A stretch of 64,000 nt of DNA, from NCBI GenBank assembly GCA_023419375.1, contig JAEZYD010000051.1, positions 77,043 to 141,042 on the forward strand. Reading direction: 5' to 3'. The position numbers were made by a program, and so were the translations under genes. A model generated the notes under the pieces. It did not search any database, was not told the origin of the DNA, and was given only the letters and a program-made list of their open reading frames with translations. This DNA is from Pseudomonadota bacterium. Lineage in GTDB: Bacteria; Desulfobacterota; Desulfovibrionia; Desulfovibrionales; Desulfovibrionaceae. Below, piece after piece: positions 1-9,007 of the stretch (within the stretch, counting starts at the first letter, position 1; each line of letters starts with the position of its first letter).

Positions 1-1376
1 TTGTTAAAACCGGCGAGCGCCACCGCCTCAGCCTCTCGGACAGGCTCGACCGCGTACTGGCCCATGCCGTGTGGGGCGCGCTGATCATGCTCGGCGTGCT
101 CTACGCCATGTTTCAGATCACCATTGTTTTAGGCTCCTACCCGCAGGGCTGGCTGGAGGGCGCGTTCAGCGCGCTGGCTGGCGCGGTGCGGGGCACACTG
201 CCAGAAGGTCTGCTCTCCTCCCTGCTGGTGGACGGCGTGATCGCGGGCGTTGGCGGGGTGCTGAGTTTTGTGCCTCTGGTGCTCATCATGTTTGCGCTCA
301 TCGCCTTTGTGGAAGACAGCGGCTACATCGCGCGCATGGCCTATATTGCCGACCGCGTGTTCCAGTTTTTCGGCCTGCACGGTGCATCGGTGATGCCCTA
401 TATCATTTCCGGCGGCATTGCAGGGGGCTGCGCCATCCCCGGCGTCATGGCTACCCGCACCATGCGCAGCCCCAAGGAAAAGCTGGCCACCATGCTCACT
501 CTGCCCTACATGGCCTGCGGGGCCAAACTGCCCGTGTATCTGCTGCTGGTGGGCACGTTTTTTCCGCACAATGCCGCCAACATGATGTTTGCCATCATCA
601 TGCTCTCGTGGGTGCTGGCCTTTTGCGTGGCTCTGCTGCTGCGCAGAACCGTCTTGCGCGGCGAAGCAACGCCCCTGGTCATGGAAATGCCGCCCTACCG
701 CATGCCCACAGTGCGCGGCATCTGCATCCATTGCTGGGAGCGCACCTGGATGTACCTCAAAAAGGCGGGCACCGTGCTTGTGCCGCTGTCCATGCTGATC
801 TGGGCGGCCATGACCTTTCCGGCTCTTGATCCGCAAACGGCCCTGCCCTTTGAAAACGAAATCGCCCGCCTGAACGCCGGGCTTGAACGCGAAGACCTGC
901 CTGCGGAAGCGCGCGCCAGTCAGGAAGAAGCCCTTGCAAAAGTTCAGGAAGAGCTGGACGCCGAGCGCCTGCGGCACACCCTTGCCGGAAGCCTTGGCAC
1001 ATGGCTTGAAGGCGCAACGACCTACGCGGGATTCAGCTGGCGCACCGATGTGGCCCTTATCGGCGGCATTGCCGCCAAGGAGGCCATCATTTCCACACTG
1101 GGCACGGCCTACGCCCTTGGGGAGCAAGACCCCGAAGACCCGGCCTCTCTGGCGGAACTGCTGCGCGCCGACCCCACATGGAATCAGGGCACGGCGCTGG
1201 CGCTGCTTGTTTTTGTCATGCTGTACGCCCCCTGCTTTGTCACTCTGGTTGTCATCCGGCAGGAGTCGGGAAGCTGGAAGTGGGTGGCATTCAGCATTGC
1301 CTTCAATACGCTGCTGGCCTTTGGCATGGCCGTGGGCGTGTATCAGACGTACCGCTTTTTCTGGATGGACGCATGA
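1..1376 (+). CDS. feoB: Ferrous iron transporter FeoB, 3' portion (start outside window)
   Basis: This is the membrane permease part of FeoB, which takes up Fe(II) across the inner membrane. The frame is open from base 3, and the residues before the first possible in-window start (GTG at 69) still match the family (SDRLDRVL), so the gene begins upstream and its G domain is missing here. The two Gate regions are visible around GGCAIPG and YMACGAKLP, with several hydrophobic spans. A charged, probably coiled-coil stretch rich in Glu, Ala and Leu lies between the two halves. Its stop overlaps the start of the diguanylate cyclase gene. Confidence 0.95.
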   Translation, partial: VKTGERHRLSLSDRLDRVLAHAVWGALIMLGVLYAMFQITIVLGSYPQGWLEGAFSALAGAVRGTLPEGLLSSLLVDGVIAGVGGVLSFVPLVLIMFALIAFVEDSGYIARMAYIADRVFQFFGLHGASVMPYIISGGIAGGCAIPGVMATRTMRSPKEKLATMLTLPYMACGAKLPVYLLLVGTFFPHNAANMMFAIIMLSWVLAFCVALLLRRTVLRGEATPLVMEMPPYRMPTVRGICIHCWERTWMYLKKAGTVLVPLSMLIWAAMTFPALDPQTALPFENEIARLNAGLEREDLPAEARASQEEALAKVQEELDAERLRHTLAGSLGTWLEGATTYAGFSWRTDVALIGGIAAKEAIISTLGTAYALGEQDPEDPASLAELLRADPTWNQGTALALLVFVMLYAPCFVTLVVIRQESGSWKWVAFSIAFNTLLAFGMAVGVYQTYRFFWMDA

Positions 1377-2557
1377 TGATCAAACGTACTGGAAGCGCAC
1401 CCGGCATGGGCATACGCGCATATATTGCCTTGGGGCTGACGGTGATGACTCTGCTTTTTACCGCCAGTTTTTTCTATTTTATGAGCATGGCGCGCGAGGT
1501 CAGCGTGTCCGGCACCCGAACCTACGGGCTTTTCATGACCCTGGCCGAAAGCGACAAACTGGCCGACAACCGCAACATGGCACGCCTTCGAGGCGCAGAA
1601 TCCGTGCTTGCCGCCTTGCCTGCACTGGCCGCAAAACAGACGGATCCGGCGGCCAGTGCCGCGCTGGCGGAGCTTTCCGCCGCCATAGCGGAACTGACGG
1701 GCACCCAGCCCGTAACAGACGAAATGCTGCTGCAACTGCGCCGCACGGCCACCCTCGCGCACGAATTTGAAAACCGCCTGCTCATGGGATTTCTGCTGCT
1801 GGGCGCAGGGCTGGCCCTGCTCTTTGGCCTGCTGCGCCTGCATCTTGCGCGCCCGCTGCAAAGCATCATGGTCTTTCTCAACCAGCTGGGCACAGGTTCT
1901 GCCAGCCAGCCACCCAAGCACAGTTTTATCACCGAGCTGCGCAACATATCGGCGGCGCTTGAAAATCTTGGCACCTACCTGTCGCTTGCCACCGTGCGCT
2001 CGCAAAAACTGGCCTCCGAGCACGACCACTTTCAGAAAATGTCGCTGGTGGACGGCCTCACCGGCGTGGGCAACCGCCGCGCCTTTGACGATAAACTGCG
2101 CTCCTTGTGGCTTCATGCCCTGCAACAGGGCAAGCCGCTGGCGCTTATCATGCTGGATGTGGATACCTTTAAACGCTACAATGATAGCCTTGGCCATCAG
2201 GCCGGGGACGATTGCCTGCGCCGCATTGCCGCCGCCATGAGCCGTGCGGCGCGCTCCACGGATGTTTGCGCGCGCTACGGCGGGGAGGAGTTTGCCCTGC
2301 TGCTGCCGGGCGCGGACGCCGCAACGGCGCAGGCCGTGGCCGCCCGCGTGCATGCTGAGGTGGCGCGGGAGCAGTTGCCCCACCCCAGTTCGCCAGTGGG
2401 CGACATGGTGACTGTCAGCCTTGGAGTGAGCAGCCTCACGCCGCAGGAAGAGCAGAAAGAAGAAAGCCAGATGCTTGTGCGGCAGACAGATTCCGCCCTG
2501 TATGCAGCCAAGGCGGCGGGCCGCAACCGCACCTGCGTCTATGGGCAGGCTTCATGA
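1373..2557 (+). CDS. Membrane-bound diguanylate cyclase (GGDEF)
   Basis: A 394-aa protein that should make c-di-GMP from two GTP. It has a transmembrane segment near residues 13-35, an outside sensor region of about 100 residues, a second membrane segment near 136-158, and a GGDEF domain whose active-site motif is GGEEF near residue 303. The start is one of two adjacent ATG codons (1373 or 1376) overlapping the feoB stop, so it is probably translationally coupled to feoB. The sensor region matches no domain I recognise. Coupling to iron uptake is only suggested by position. Confidence 0.88.
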   Translation: MMIKRTGSAPGMGIRAYIALGLTVMTLLFTASFFYFMSMAREVSVSGTRTYGLFMTLAESDKLADNRNMARLRGAESVLAALPALAAKQTDPAASAALAELSAAIAELTGTQPVTDEMLLQLRRTATLAHEFENRLLMGFLLLGAGLALLFGLLRLHLARPLQSIMVFLNQLGTGSASQPPKHSFITELRNISAALENLGTYLSLATVRSQKLASEHDHFQKMSLVDGLTGVGNRRAFDDKLRSLWLHALQQGKPLALIMLDVDTFKRYNDSLGHQAGDDCLRRIAAAMSRAARSTDVCARYGGEEFALLLPGADAATAQAVAARVHAEVAREQLPHPSSPVGDMVTVSLGVSSLTPQEEQKEESQMLVRQTDSALYAAKAAGRNRTCVYGQAS

Positions 2558-2639
2558 CTGTTTTGGAGCTGGGGTTGTTCCATCTTTCTTGGCCCCATAA
2601 AAATCAAACGCTATTGAAACCGAACATCTGCCTATCAGC

Positions 2640-2912
2640 CTAACCCTGCGTGGCGGACATTCCGTCAGCACCAGAAGCAGCGGGCTGCACCATGATGGCC
2701 CCGGCCTCCCTGCGGCGCAGGGCAATGGTCACTTCCGCGCAGCGCAGGGCCAGAGGGTCGCGCAGGGGGGCATAGCCCACCACAGAAACAGGCATGCCCG
2801 AACCCAGCCCCATGTCGCGGATGCGCCGCGCAAGTTCGCCCCGTGCATTGATGCTGACAATACGCGCCACCTCGCCCACCTTGAGGGACGTGAGAGGAAT
2901 AACTGAATCCAT
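2640..2912 (-). CDS. feoA: FeoA-domain protein
   Basis: A 90-aa protein with the SH3-like FeoA fold pattern: L-x-x-L-x-x-G near the N terminus, then RRIRDMGL, GMPVSVV and a closing segment of alternating hydrophobic residues (EVTIALRRREA). FeoA is a small cytoplasmic partner of FeoB in Fe(II) uptake. Here it is convergent to feoB and its cyclase neighbour, not upstream of feoB as is usual, so it has its own promoter. The ribosome binding site GGAGG sits four bases before ATG. It may be a second FeoA copy; the region upstream of feoB is not visible. Confidence 0.87.
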   Translation of the reverse strand: MDSVIPLTSLKVGEVARIVSINARGELARRIRDMGLGSGMPVSVVGYAPLRDPLALRCAEVTIALRRREAGAIMVQPAASGADGMSATQG

Positions 2913-2921
2913 TTAGCCTCC

Positions 2922-2973
2922 ACCGTTTGTTATAAAACGGTTCGCTTCAAAAACAACATTCATTTTCAATTTA
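2922..2973 (-). promoter_or_regulatory. Candidate feoA promoter with inverted repeat and Fur-like AT-rich site
   Basis: Reading toward feoA, TTGTTT and TATAAC are separated by 16 bases. The TATAAC box sits exactly between the arms of an inverted repeat (ACCGTTT / AAACGGT, 2922-2941). Upstream, 2954-2972 carries an AT-rich ATTGAAAATGAATG stretch that loosely resembles a Fur box. Iron control is an inference from these motifs and the gene. Confidence 0.4.
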
Positions 2974-3119
2974 CTGTTCATCAGGCCCGGCGTCAAGAAA
3001 AGATGCCGCTGGCAACCTGCGGATATCACATCCCTCAATACCGGGCGCGGCAGGCTCCATCCGCCGCGCTCGACCATGCGGCCCGACTCTGGCATGATGC
3101 CTTGCAGCGGGAGTGGCGG

Positions 3120-3857
3120 ATGCCCTCCACGCCCTTTCCGGCACACGTCAACAACGGACAAGCCATGAGCATTCTGAAAAAAGTTCTGGAACGGGGCCTC
3201 ACCCCTTCCAATGTCATAAGCTACCTGTGTTTGCAGATCATGCGCGTGAACGGCGCGTTCTGGGGCACCCTGCGTTTGCGGCTCAAGGCCCTTGCATTGG
3301 GCGTGCAGGTGGGTGCCGGCGTGTCGGCCCACGGGCCTGTGGGCCTGCTGCGCTGGCCGGGCAGCCGCATGAGCATTGGCGCTGGCGCAAGCCTCATTTC
3401 TTCCTGGCGGCGGGCCACGGCTGCGGCTCTGGCCCATCCCGTGCGCCTGCGCACCTTCGGCCCCGGCGCCAGCATTGAAATCGGCCCCGGCTGCCAGTTG
3501 AGCGGCACATCCATCACCGCGCGCTCCAAAGTCATACGCCTTGGCCGTCAGGTCATGGTCGGCCCCAACTGTGTTGTGGTGGATTCCGACTTTCACGCCC
3601 ACTGGCCGCCGGAAGCCCGCGCCACCGAACCCGGCATGGAAGGCGACCGCCCGGTAACCATTGGCGACTACGTGTGGATTGGCATGAACTGCCTTATCCT
3701 CAAGGGCGTAACCATTGGCGAGGGGGCCATCATCGGCGCAGGCAGCGTGGTCACGCGCGACGTGCCGCCCTTCTGCCTTGCCGCTGGCTCGCCCGCCCGC
3801 GTGCTGCGCTGCCTTAAGCCCGGCGAAAGCGCGCAGCAGCAAGACACTGCGGAATAG
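3120..3857 (+). CDS. Left-handed beta-helix (hexapeptide) acyltransferase
   Basis: A 245-aa protein whose C-terminal half shows hexapeptide repeats ([LIV]-G-x-x-x, for example VTIGDYVWIGMNCLILKG and VTIGEGAIIGAGS) and the typical closing VVTRDVPPFCLAAGSPAR of the WbbJ/maltose O-acetyltransferase group. Such enzymes transfer an acyl group from acyl-CoA to sugars or small alcohols; the substrate cannot be told. The start at 3120 has GGGAG upstream; ATG at 3165 (MSILKK) is the alternative and would remove 15 residues. It lies 11 bases upstream of the helicase gene, so they may be cotranscribed. Confidence 0.82.
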   Translation: MPSTPFPAHVNNGQAMSILKKVLERGLTPSNVISYLCLQIMRVNGAFWGTLRLRLKALALGVQVGAGVSAHGPVGLLRWPGSRMSIGAGASLISSWRRATAAALAHPVRLRTFGPGASIEIGPGCQLSGTSITARSKVIRLGRQVMVGPNCVVVDSDFHAHWPPEARATEPGMEGDRPVTIGDYVWIGMNCLILKGVTIGEGAIIGAGSVVTRDVPPFCLAAGSPARVLRCLKPGESAQQQDTAE

Positions 3858-3868
3858 GTCGCTGCACG

Positions 3869-6800
3869 GTGTCTGTGGGGGAATACATCGCGGCGCTGCT
3901 GGCGTCGGAAAAGCTAGGCGCGCAGGTCACGTGCCACAAGCTCTTTCCGCCTGTGGAGCCATGCTACGCGCCCACGCACCTGCCCTGGCCCGCAGCCATC
4001 AGCCGTGCCCTTGAGCAGCGCGGCATCAACGGGCTTTACAGCCATCAGGCCCTTGCCACAGACCACATCCGCGCCGGGCATTCCATTGTTGCGGCCACGC
4101 CCACGGCCAGCGGCAAAAGCCTTATCTACAACCTGCCCGTGCTCGACCGCTACCTGCGCGACCGTGATGCCCGCGCCCTGTATCTCTTTCCGCTCAAGGC
4201 ACTGGCGCAGGATCAGCTTGGCGCATTCAACGCCCTGGTGGAGGGCTGGCCCAAGGAGGCCCGGCCCACAGCCGCCCTGTATGACGGCGACACCACCGAC
4301 CATTTTCGCCGCAAAATCCGCCGCAACCCGCCCACGGTGCTCATCAGCAATCCAGAGATGCTGCACCTCGGCATTCTGCCCCACCACGAACAGTGGGCGG
4401 AATTTCTGGCGGGCCTGAGCCATGTGGTTGTGGACGAGGCCCACACCTACCGCGGCGTGTTTGGGGCGCACATGGCCCAGGTGTTCCGGCGGCTCAACCG
4501 CATTGCCGGGCGCTACGGCGCGCGACCCGTCTATGTGCTGTGCACGGCCACCGTGGGCAATCCCGGCGAGCTGGCGGCGGCGCTGACTGGCACGGATGCT
4601 CCCGCCGCCGCGCCTGCCATTGCCACAGTTCTGGATTCTCCGGCTCAGGTCCCGTCCTCCGCCCTTGCCGCCCGTATAACAGATGCGCCAGTGGTTATTG
4701 ACCAGTCCGGCGCGCCGCAGGGGCCACGGCACTTTGTTTTTCTCAATCCGGAGCAAAGCCCTGCCACAGCCGCCATTGACCTGCTCAAGGCGGCGCTGGC
4801 CCGCAACCTGCGCACCATAGTCTACTGCCGTTCACGGCGCATGACAGAACTCATCAGCCTGTGGGCCGGGCAATCTGGCGCATTTTCCGAGCGAATCTCC
4901 GCCTATCGCGCGGGCTTTCTGCCAGAGGAACGGCGCGGCATCGAGGCCCGCATGGCCTCGGGCGATTTGCTGGCCGTGGTCAGCACCAGCGCGCTGGAGC
5001 TGGGCATAGACATTGGCGGGCTGGACGTGTGCATCCTTGTGGGCTACCCCGGCACGGTCATGGCTACCTTGCAACGCGGCGGGCGCGTGGGCCGCGCGCA
5101 GCAGGAATCCGCCGTTATCGTGGTGGCGGGCGAGGATGCGCTGGATCAGTATTTTGCCCGCAATCCCGAAGATTTTTTCAGCCGCCCTGCGGAAAAAGCC
5201 GTGGTCAACCCGGACAACGAAGTCATTCTGACCCGCCATCTGGAATGCGCTGCGGCAGAAATGCCCCTCACCCCCGGCGAAGCCATGCTGGCAAGCCCTG
5301 CAGCACGCGCCGCCGCCCGCGCGCTCAACGCCAAGGGGCTATTGCTGCAATCGGCGGACGGCACCCAACTGCTGGCGGCCCGCAAGCGGCCCCAGCGGCA
5401 TGTGGATTTGCGCGGCACAGGCCAGACCTTCAGCATTGAAGATCAGGACGGTCAGATCATCGGCTCGGTGGATGGCTTTCGCGCATGGCAGGAGACGCAC
5501 CCCGGCGCTGTTTACCTGCACCGGGGCCGCAGCTACGTGATTGAAGAGATGGACCCGGCCCGCGCCCGCATTGTGGCCAAGGCCGCCAAGGTCTCGTGGT
5601 TTACGCGCACACGTGGGCAAAAAAGCACGGATATTCTTGAAGAAGTCGAGCGCACATCACTGGGCCGCGTGCTGGTCTGCCGTGGCCGCCTGCGCATCAC
5701 CGACACCGTGACCGGCTATGAAAAGCGCTCCACATCGGGCAACCGCCTGCTCACCATCACGCCGCTTTCCGCGCCGCCGCAGGTTTTTGAAACCGAGGGC
5801 CTGTGGTACGTCATACCAGACAGCATCCGCGCCTCGCTGGAAGAACGCTTTCTCCACTACATGGGCTCCATCCACGCCCTTGAACACGCTGCCATAGGCC
5901 TGTTGCCCCTGCTCATCATGGCCGACCGCAACGACTTTGGCGGTATTTCCACCCCGCTGCACGCCCAGACCGGGCTGTCGGGCGTATTCATTTATGACGG
6001 CCTGCCGGGGGGAGCGGGCCTGATGCGTCAGGCTTTTCCCGATGCGCGGGGCCTGCTGGAAGCCACTTTCAAGGCTGTTGCCGCCTGCCCCTGCGAGGAC
6101 GGCTGCCCCTCCTGCGTGCATTCGCCCAAGTGCGGCTCCGGCAACAGGCCCATCAGCAAGATCGGCGCGCTGGAACTGCTGCGCGAAATGCTGGCCCCCG
6201 GCACGGAAGGCGATGCCCTGTGCCGCGACCTGCGCATCAGCCCCGCCCCTGACAGGCTGGATATGGAATCGCTGGACGCAGCCTCTGCCCTGGCGGCAGC
6301 GCCCAGGCCAGTGGTCTCGGCTCTGGATTTCATCAATGAAGACAGCCAGCCAGAAGCCGCGCATACTGCAATGGAGGAACAATCCATGAGCAAAAAGCAC
6401 TCCGCGCCAGACAACCAGAACAGTCTGTTCGGCGCTAACGGTCTTGCGCAATCCGGCCCCGGAGGCAGCACCCCTGCGCCGCAGGGGACGGTCAGCAGCG
6501 CAACGGGCGCTCAAGGGACAAACACCTTTGATGCCGCAGGCCTGCTGACGTACGTTCCCGTGCTGCCGCCCAAAAATTTTGTGGTTTTTGACGTGGAAAC
6601 CCGGCGTTCCGCCGCCGAGGTGGGCGGCTGGAACCGGGCCGACCGCATGGGCGTGAGCGTTGCCGTGGCCTATGACAGCAAGGCGGACGACTATTTCTCC
6701 TATCAGCAGGAGGAGCTGCCCGCCCTGTTCGAGCGCCTGCGCGCGAGCGACCTTGTGGTGGGCTTCAACAGCCTGCGCTTTGACTACGCCGTGCTTTCGC

Positions 6801-7111
6801 CCTTTGCGCCCTTTGACCTGCACAAGCTGCCCAGCCTTGATCTTTTGCAGCGCGTGTACGAACGCCTGAACTACCGACTTCCGCTGGACAATCTGGGGCA
6901 GGCCACCCTGGGCGAACCCAAGAGCGCCGATGGCCTGCAAGCCCTGCAATGGTGGAAGGAGGGAAGGCTGGAAGATATCGCCACGTATTGCCGCAAGGAT
7001 GTGGACATCACCCGCCGCCTTTATCTGCACGGTCTGGAGCAGGGCTTTTTGCTGTTCAGCAACAAGGCTGGCTCCCGCGTGCGCGTTCCTGTGGATTTTC
7101 ACCGGCGCTGA
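3869..7111 (+). CDS. DEAD/DEAH helicase fused to DnaQ-like exonuclease (MrfA-MrfB-like)
   Basis: A 1080-aa protein with a GTG start. The N-terminal part is a superfamily 2 helicase with Walker A in ATPTASGKS (residues 76-84), a DEAH box at 189-192, and helicase motifs LELGIDIGG and QRGGRVGRA. A DUF1998-type region follows, with a cysteine cluster C740-x-C742-x3-C746-x2-C749-x5-C755 as in MrfA-type helicases. After a low-complexity linker comes an RNase H-like 3'-5' exonuclease domain with D908-x-E910 and YCRKDVD (D1044). In Bacillus, MrfA and MrfB are separate helicase and exonuclease genes acting in mitomycin lesion repair; here they are one frame. Assignment to that pathway is inference. 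Confidence 0.88.
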   Translation: MSVGEYIAALLASEKLGAQVTCHKLFPPVEPCYAPTHLPWPAAISRALEQRGINGLYSHQALATDHIRAGHSIVAATPTASGKSLIYNLPVLDRYLRDRDARALYLFPLKALAQDQLGAFNALVEGWPKEARPTAALYDGDTTDHFRRKIRRNPPTVLISNPEMLHLGILPHHEQWAEFLAGLSHVVVDEAHTYRGVFGAHMAQVFRRLNRIAGRYGARPVYVLCTATVGNPGELAAALTGTDAPAAAPAIATVLDSPAQVPSSALAARITDAPVVIDQSGAPQGPRHFVFLNPEQSPATAAIDLLKAALARNLRTIVYCRSRRMTELISLWAGQSGAFSERISAYRAGFLPEERRGIEARMASGDLLAVVSTSALELGIDIGGLDVCILVGYPGTVMATLQRGGRVGRAQQESAVIVVAGEDALDQYFARNPEDFFSRPAEKAVVNPDNEVILTRHLECAAAEMPLTPGEAMLASPAARAAARALNAKGLLLQSADGTQLLAARKRPQRHVDLRGTGQTFSIEDQDGQIIGSVDGFRAWQETHPGAVYLHRGRSYVIEEMDPARARIVAKAAKVSWFTRTRGQKSTDILEEVERTSLGRVLVCRGRLRITDTVTGYEKRSTSGNRLLTITPLSAPPQVFETEGLWYVIPDSIRASLEERFLHYMGSIHALEHAAIGLLPLLIMADRNDFGGISTPLHAQTGLSGVFIYDGLPGGAGLMRQAFPDARGLLEATFKAVAACPCEDGCPSCVHSPKCGSGNRPISKIGALELLREMLAPGTEGDALCRDLRISPAPDRLDMESLDAASALAAAPRPVVSALDFINEDSQPEAAHTAMEEQSMSKKHSAPDNQNSLFGANGLAQSGPGGSTPAPQGTVSSATGAQGTNTFDAAGLLTYVPVLPPKNFVVFDVETRRSAAEVGGWNRADRMGVSVAVAYDSKADDYFSYQQEELPALFERLRASDLVVGFNSLRFDYAVLSPFAPFDLHKLPSLDLLQRVYERLNYRLPLDNLGQATLGEPKSADGLQALQWWKEGRLEDIATYCRKDVDITRRLYLHGLEQGFLLFSNKAGSRVRVPVDFHRR
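6373..6388 (+). promoter_or_regulatory. Internal ribosome binding site and ATG before the exonuclease domain
   Basis: GGAGG (6373-6377) lies eight bases before an in-frame ATG (6386) inside the helicase-exonuclease gene, exactly in the linker between the two domains. Translation from here would give a free 241-aa exonuclease. The signal is as good as those of the real gene starts nearby. Confidence 0.5.
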
Positions 7112-7126
7112 AACTACCAGCCAGAA

Positions 7127-7162
7127 AAAGCAAGACGCCCGCTATCGCGGGCGTCTTGCTTT
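7127..7162. terminator. Bidirectional Rho-independent terminator
   Basis: A perfect 16-bp stem with the loop TATC lies between two convergent genes. The minus-strand side ends in TTTTT, serving panB, and the plus side in TTT. Confidence 0.85.
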
Positions 7163-7185
7163 CAAAGCTCTGTGACAAGGCAGGA

Positions 7186-8019
7186 TTACTTCAATTTTTT
7201 CAGCGTCTTTTCCATGCCTTCCGGCAGGGGGTAGACGTGGTCCTCACCGGGGAACGCGCCCGCGCGAACTTCACGCGCATAGGCCTCCACCGCCGAGCGC
7301 AGGCTCGCGCCCACTTCGCCAAAACGTTTGACGAAGCGCGGCAGGTGGCTCAGGGTCATGCCCGTCATATCCTGCCACACCAGCACCTGCCCATCGCAGC
7401 CAGCGCCAGCGCCAATGCCGATGACCGGGATGGACAGAGCCTGGGTCACGCGCTCGGCCAAGGCGGCGGGCACGCATTCCAGCACCAGGGCGAAGGCCCC
7501 GGCTTCTTGCAGGGCGCGGGCATCGTCCAGCAGCTTCTGGGCCGCGGCCATGCTTTTGCCCTGCACCTTGAACCCGCCAAAAGCGTTCACCGATTGCGGC
7601 GTGAGGCCAAGATGCCCCATGACGGGAATGGAAGCCCGCGTCAGCGCCCGCACTTCTGCGGCAAATTCCGCGCCGCCTTCAAGCTTGACCGCCTGGGCGC
7701 GGCCTTCGGTCATGAGCCGCCCGGCGTTGCGCACGGTGTCTTCCACAGAAACGTGGTAGCTCATAAAGGGCATGTCGCAGACCACAAGGGCCTTTTGCGC
7801 ACCGCGCGCCACGGCGGCGCAGTGGCGCACCATGTCGTCCACAGTGACGGAAAGCGTGTCGGGATAACCCAGCATCACCATACCCAGCGAATCGCCCACA
7901 AGCAGGGCGTCCACCCCGGCCATATCCATGACCCGCGCGGTGCTGTAGTCATAAGCCGTCAGCATGACGAGCTTTTCCTGCCCTTTGGCCTCGCGGAAGG
8001 TAACTATCGTATTCTTCAT
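7186..8019 (-). CDS. panB: 3-methyl-2-oxobutanoate hydroxymethyltransferase
   Basis: PanB converts 2-oxoisovalerate to ketopantoate using methylene-tetrahydrofolate, the first committed step of pantothenate synthesis in the cytoplasm. At 277 aa it has normal length, and the family motifs VGDSLGMVMLG, CDMPFMSY, KLEGG, GHLGLTPQS, LECVP and IGIGAG are intact. Its start overlaps the end of speB by four bases, so the two are translationally coupled. panC, for a later step of the same pathway, is near 54.4 kb. Confidence 0.96.
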   Translation of the reverse strand: MKNTIVTFREAKGQEKLVMLTAYDYSTARVMDMAGVDALLVGDSLGMVMLGYPDTLSVTVDDMVRHCAAVARGAQKALVVCDMPFMSYHVSVEDTVRNAGRLMTEGRAQAVKLEGGAEFAAEVRALTRASIPVMGHLGLTPQSVNAFGGFKVQGKSMAAAQKLLDDARALQEAGAFALVLECVPAALAERVTQALSIPVIGIGAGAGCDGQVLVWQDMTGMTLSHLPRFVKRFGEVGASLRSAVEAYAREVRAGAFPGEDHVYPLPEGMEKTLKKLK

Positions 8020-8903
8020 GACTGGGCCTCCTTCTGGTTGGCATCGTGGGCCAGCCCCATGATGAGGTGGGTAAGCTTGGCAGCCGTAAAGTCCGCATGG
8101 TGCAGGCCCTCAATGGGGGCCAGTTCCACCACGTCCAGCCCCACCACACGGCGGCCCGCCACGCAGCGTTCCAGCATGTACTGGGCTTCGCGCCAGTTTA
8201 TGCCGCCGGGCGAGGGTGTTCCCGTGGCTGGCATGATGGACGAATCAAGCCCGTCCACATCAAAGGTGATGTAAATATTCTTGGGGAAATCCTCTGGCAG
8301 GGGCAGCTCCGGCAGGCCCACGCGGGCGAGGAAGTAGGCGTCGTAATGGGTGACGCTGAATTTCTTGCGGATCTCGGCTTCTTCCCGGCAAAAATCGCGC
8401 ACGGCAAACTGCGTGAGCGGCAGGCCGAGGTCGGCCACGGCACGGTACATGACGCTGGCGTGTGAGTAGGGGCTGCCCTCATACTGGGGCCGCAGGTCTG
8501 CGTGGGCGTCAAACTGCACAACGCCAAAGGGTTCGCCCGTTTTTTCCGCCTGCCGGGCCAGCGCGCGCAAGGCCCCAAGCGTCACGGTATGCTCGCCGCC
8601 CAGCACCACAGGCACCGCCTCGCAGGCAATGGCATGGGCCACAGCGGCCTCGATGCGGTCAAGCGTCTCGGTTATGGGGCCAGCGCAGTCAACGGCCTGA
8701 GCGGTAAAAAAACCTGACTCGCCCGGTGCGAATCCGCATTCCCAGGCTTCAAGCTGGTGCGATGCGGCAAGCAGGGCCTGAGGGCCTTTGACCGTGCCGC
8801 CCCCATAAGAAACGCTCTGCTCCAGAGGAACGGGAATAATGTGAAACCCTGCCTGCTCCGGCGCAGACTGGGGATATTCAGAAGCCAGAAACTTGTCTTG
8901 CAT
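8016..8903 (-). CDS. speB: Agmatinase / ureohydrolase family enzyme
   Basis: A 295-aa ureohydrolase with the two-metal site motifs GGEHT, FDAHAD and FDVDGLD followed by PATGTPSPGG. The family splits guanidino compounds to urea plus an amine; agmatine to putrescine is most likely, but guanidinobutyrate or guanidine hydrolases look alike. The start at 8903 is preceded by AGGA. The gene heads a two-gene operon with panB, and a sigma-54-like promoter and a terminator-like hairpin lie upstream. The polyamine role agrees with the carboxynorspermidine dehydrogenase-like gene near 39 kb. Confidence 0.87.
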   Translation of the reverse strand: MQDKFLASEYPQSAPEQAGFHIIPVPLEQSVSYGGGTVKGPQALLAASHQLEAWECGFAPGESGFFTAQAVDCAGPITETLDRIEAAVAHAIACEAVPVVLGGEHTVTLGALRALARQAEKTGEPFGVVQFDAHADLRPQYEGSPYSHASVMYRAVADLGLPLTQFAVRDFCREEAEIRKKFSVTHYDAYFLARVGLPELPLPEDFPKNIYITFDVDGLDSSIMPATGTPSPGGINWREAQYMLERCVAGRRVVGLDVVELAPIEGLHHADFTAAKLTHLIMGLAHDANQKEAQS

Positions 8904-8926
8904 GTGATCCTGCCGTGATTTGACAT

Positions 8927-8960
8927 AAAAAAACGGCCCGCTTGGGGAGGCAGGCCGTTT
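8927..8960 (-). terminator. Rho-independent terminator in front of speB
   Basis: The arms AAACGGCC and GGCCGTTT enclose a 14-base loop and are followed on the minus strand by a run of seven T. The hairpin lies between the promoter and the first gene of the operon, not after a gene. Confidence 0.7.
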
Positions 8961-8998
8961 CGGTTGGAGGAGACTGTCAGCAAAAGAAAGGAAGGTAC
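8927..8998 (-). ncRNA. Candidate small RNA or attenuated speB leader
   Basis: A transcript starting about 12 bases after the sigma-54-like element would run roughly 70 bases before meeting a GC-rich hairpin followed by seven U residues. Its single-stranded part is pyrimidine-rich with CCTTCC, CTCCTCC and CCTCCCC tracts that could pair with ribosome binding sites. It ends 24 bases before the speB start, so it could be a free small RNA, a terminator-controlled leader, or both. No homology was available to decide. Confidence 0.4.
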
Positions 8999-9007
8999 TT
9001 TCCAAGC

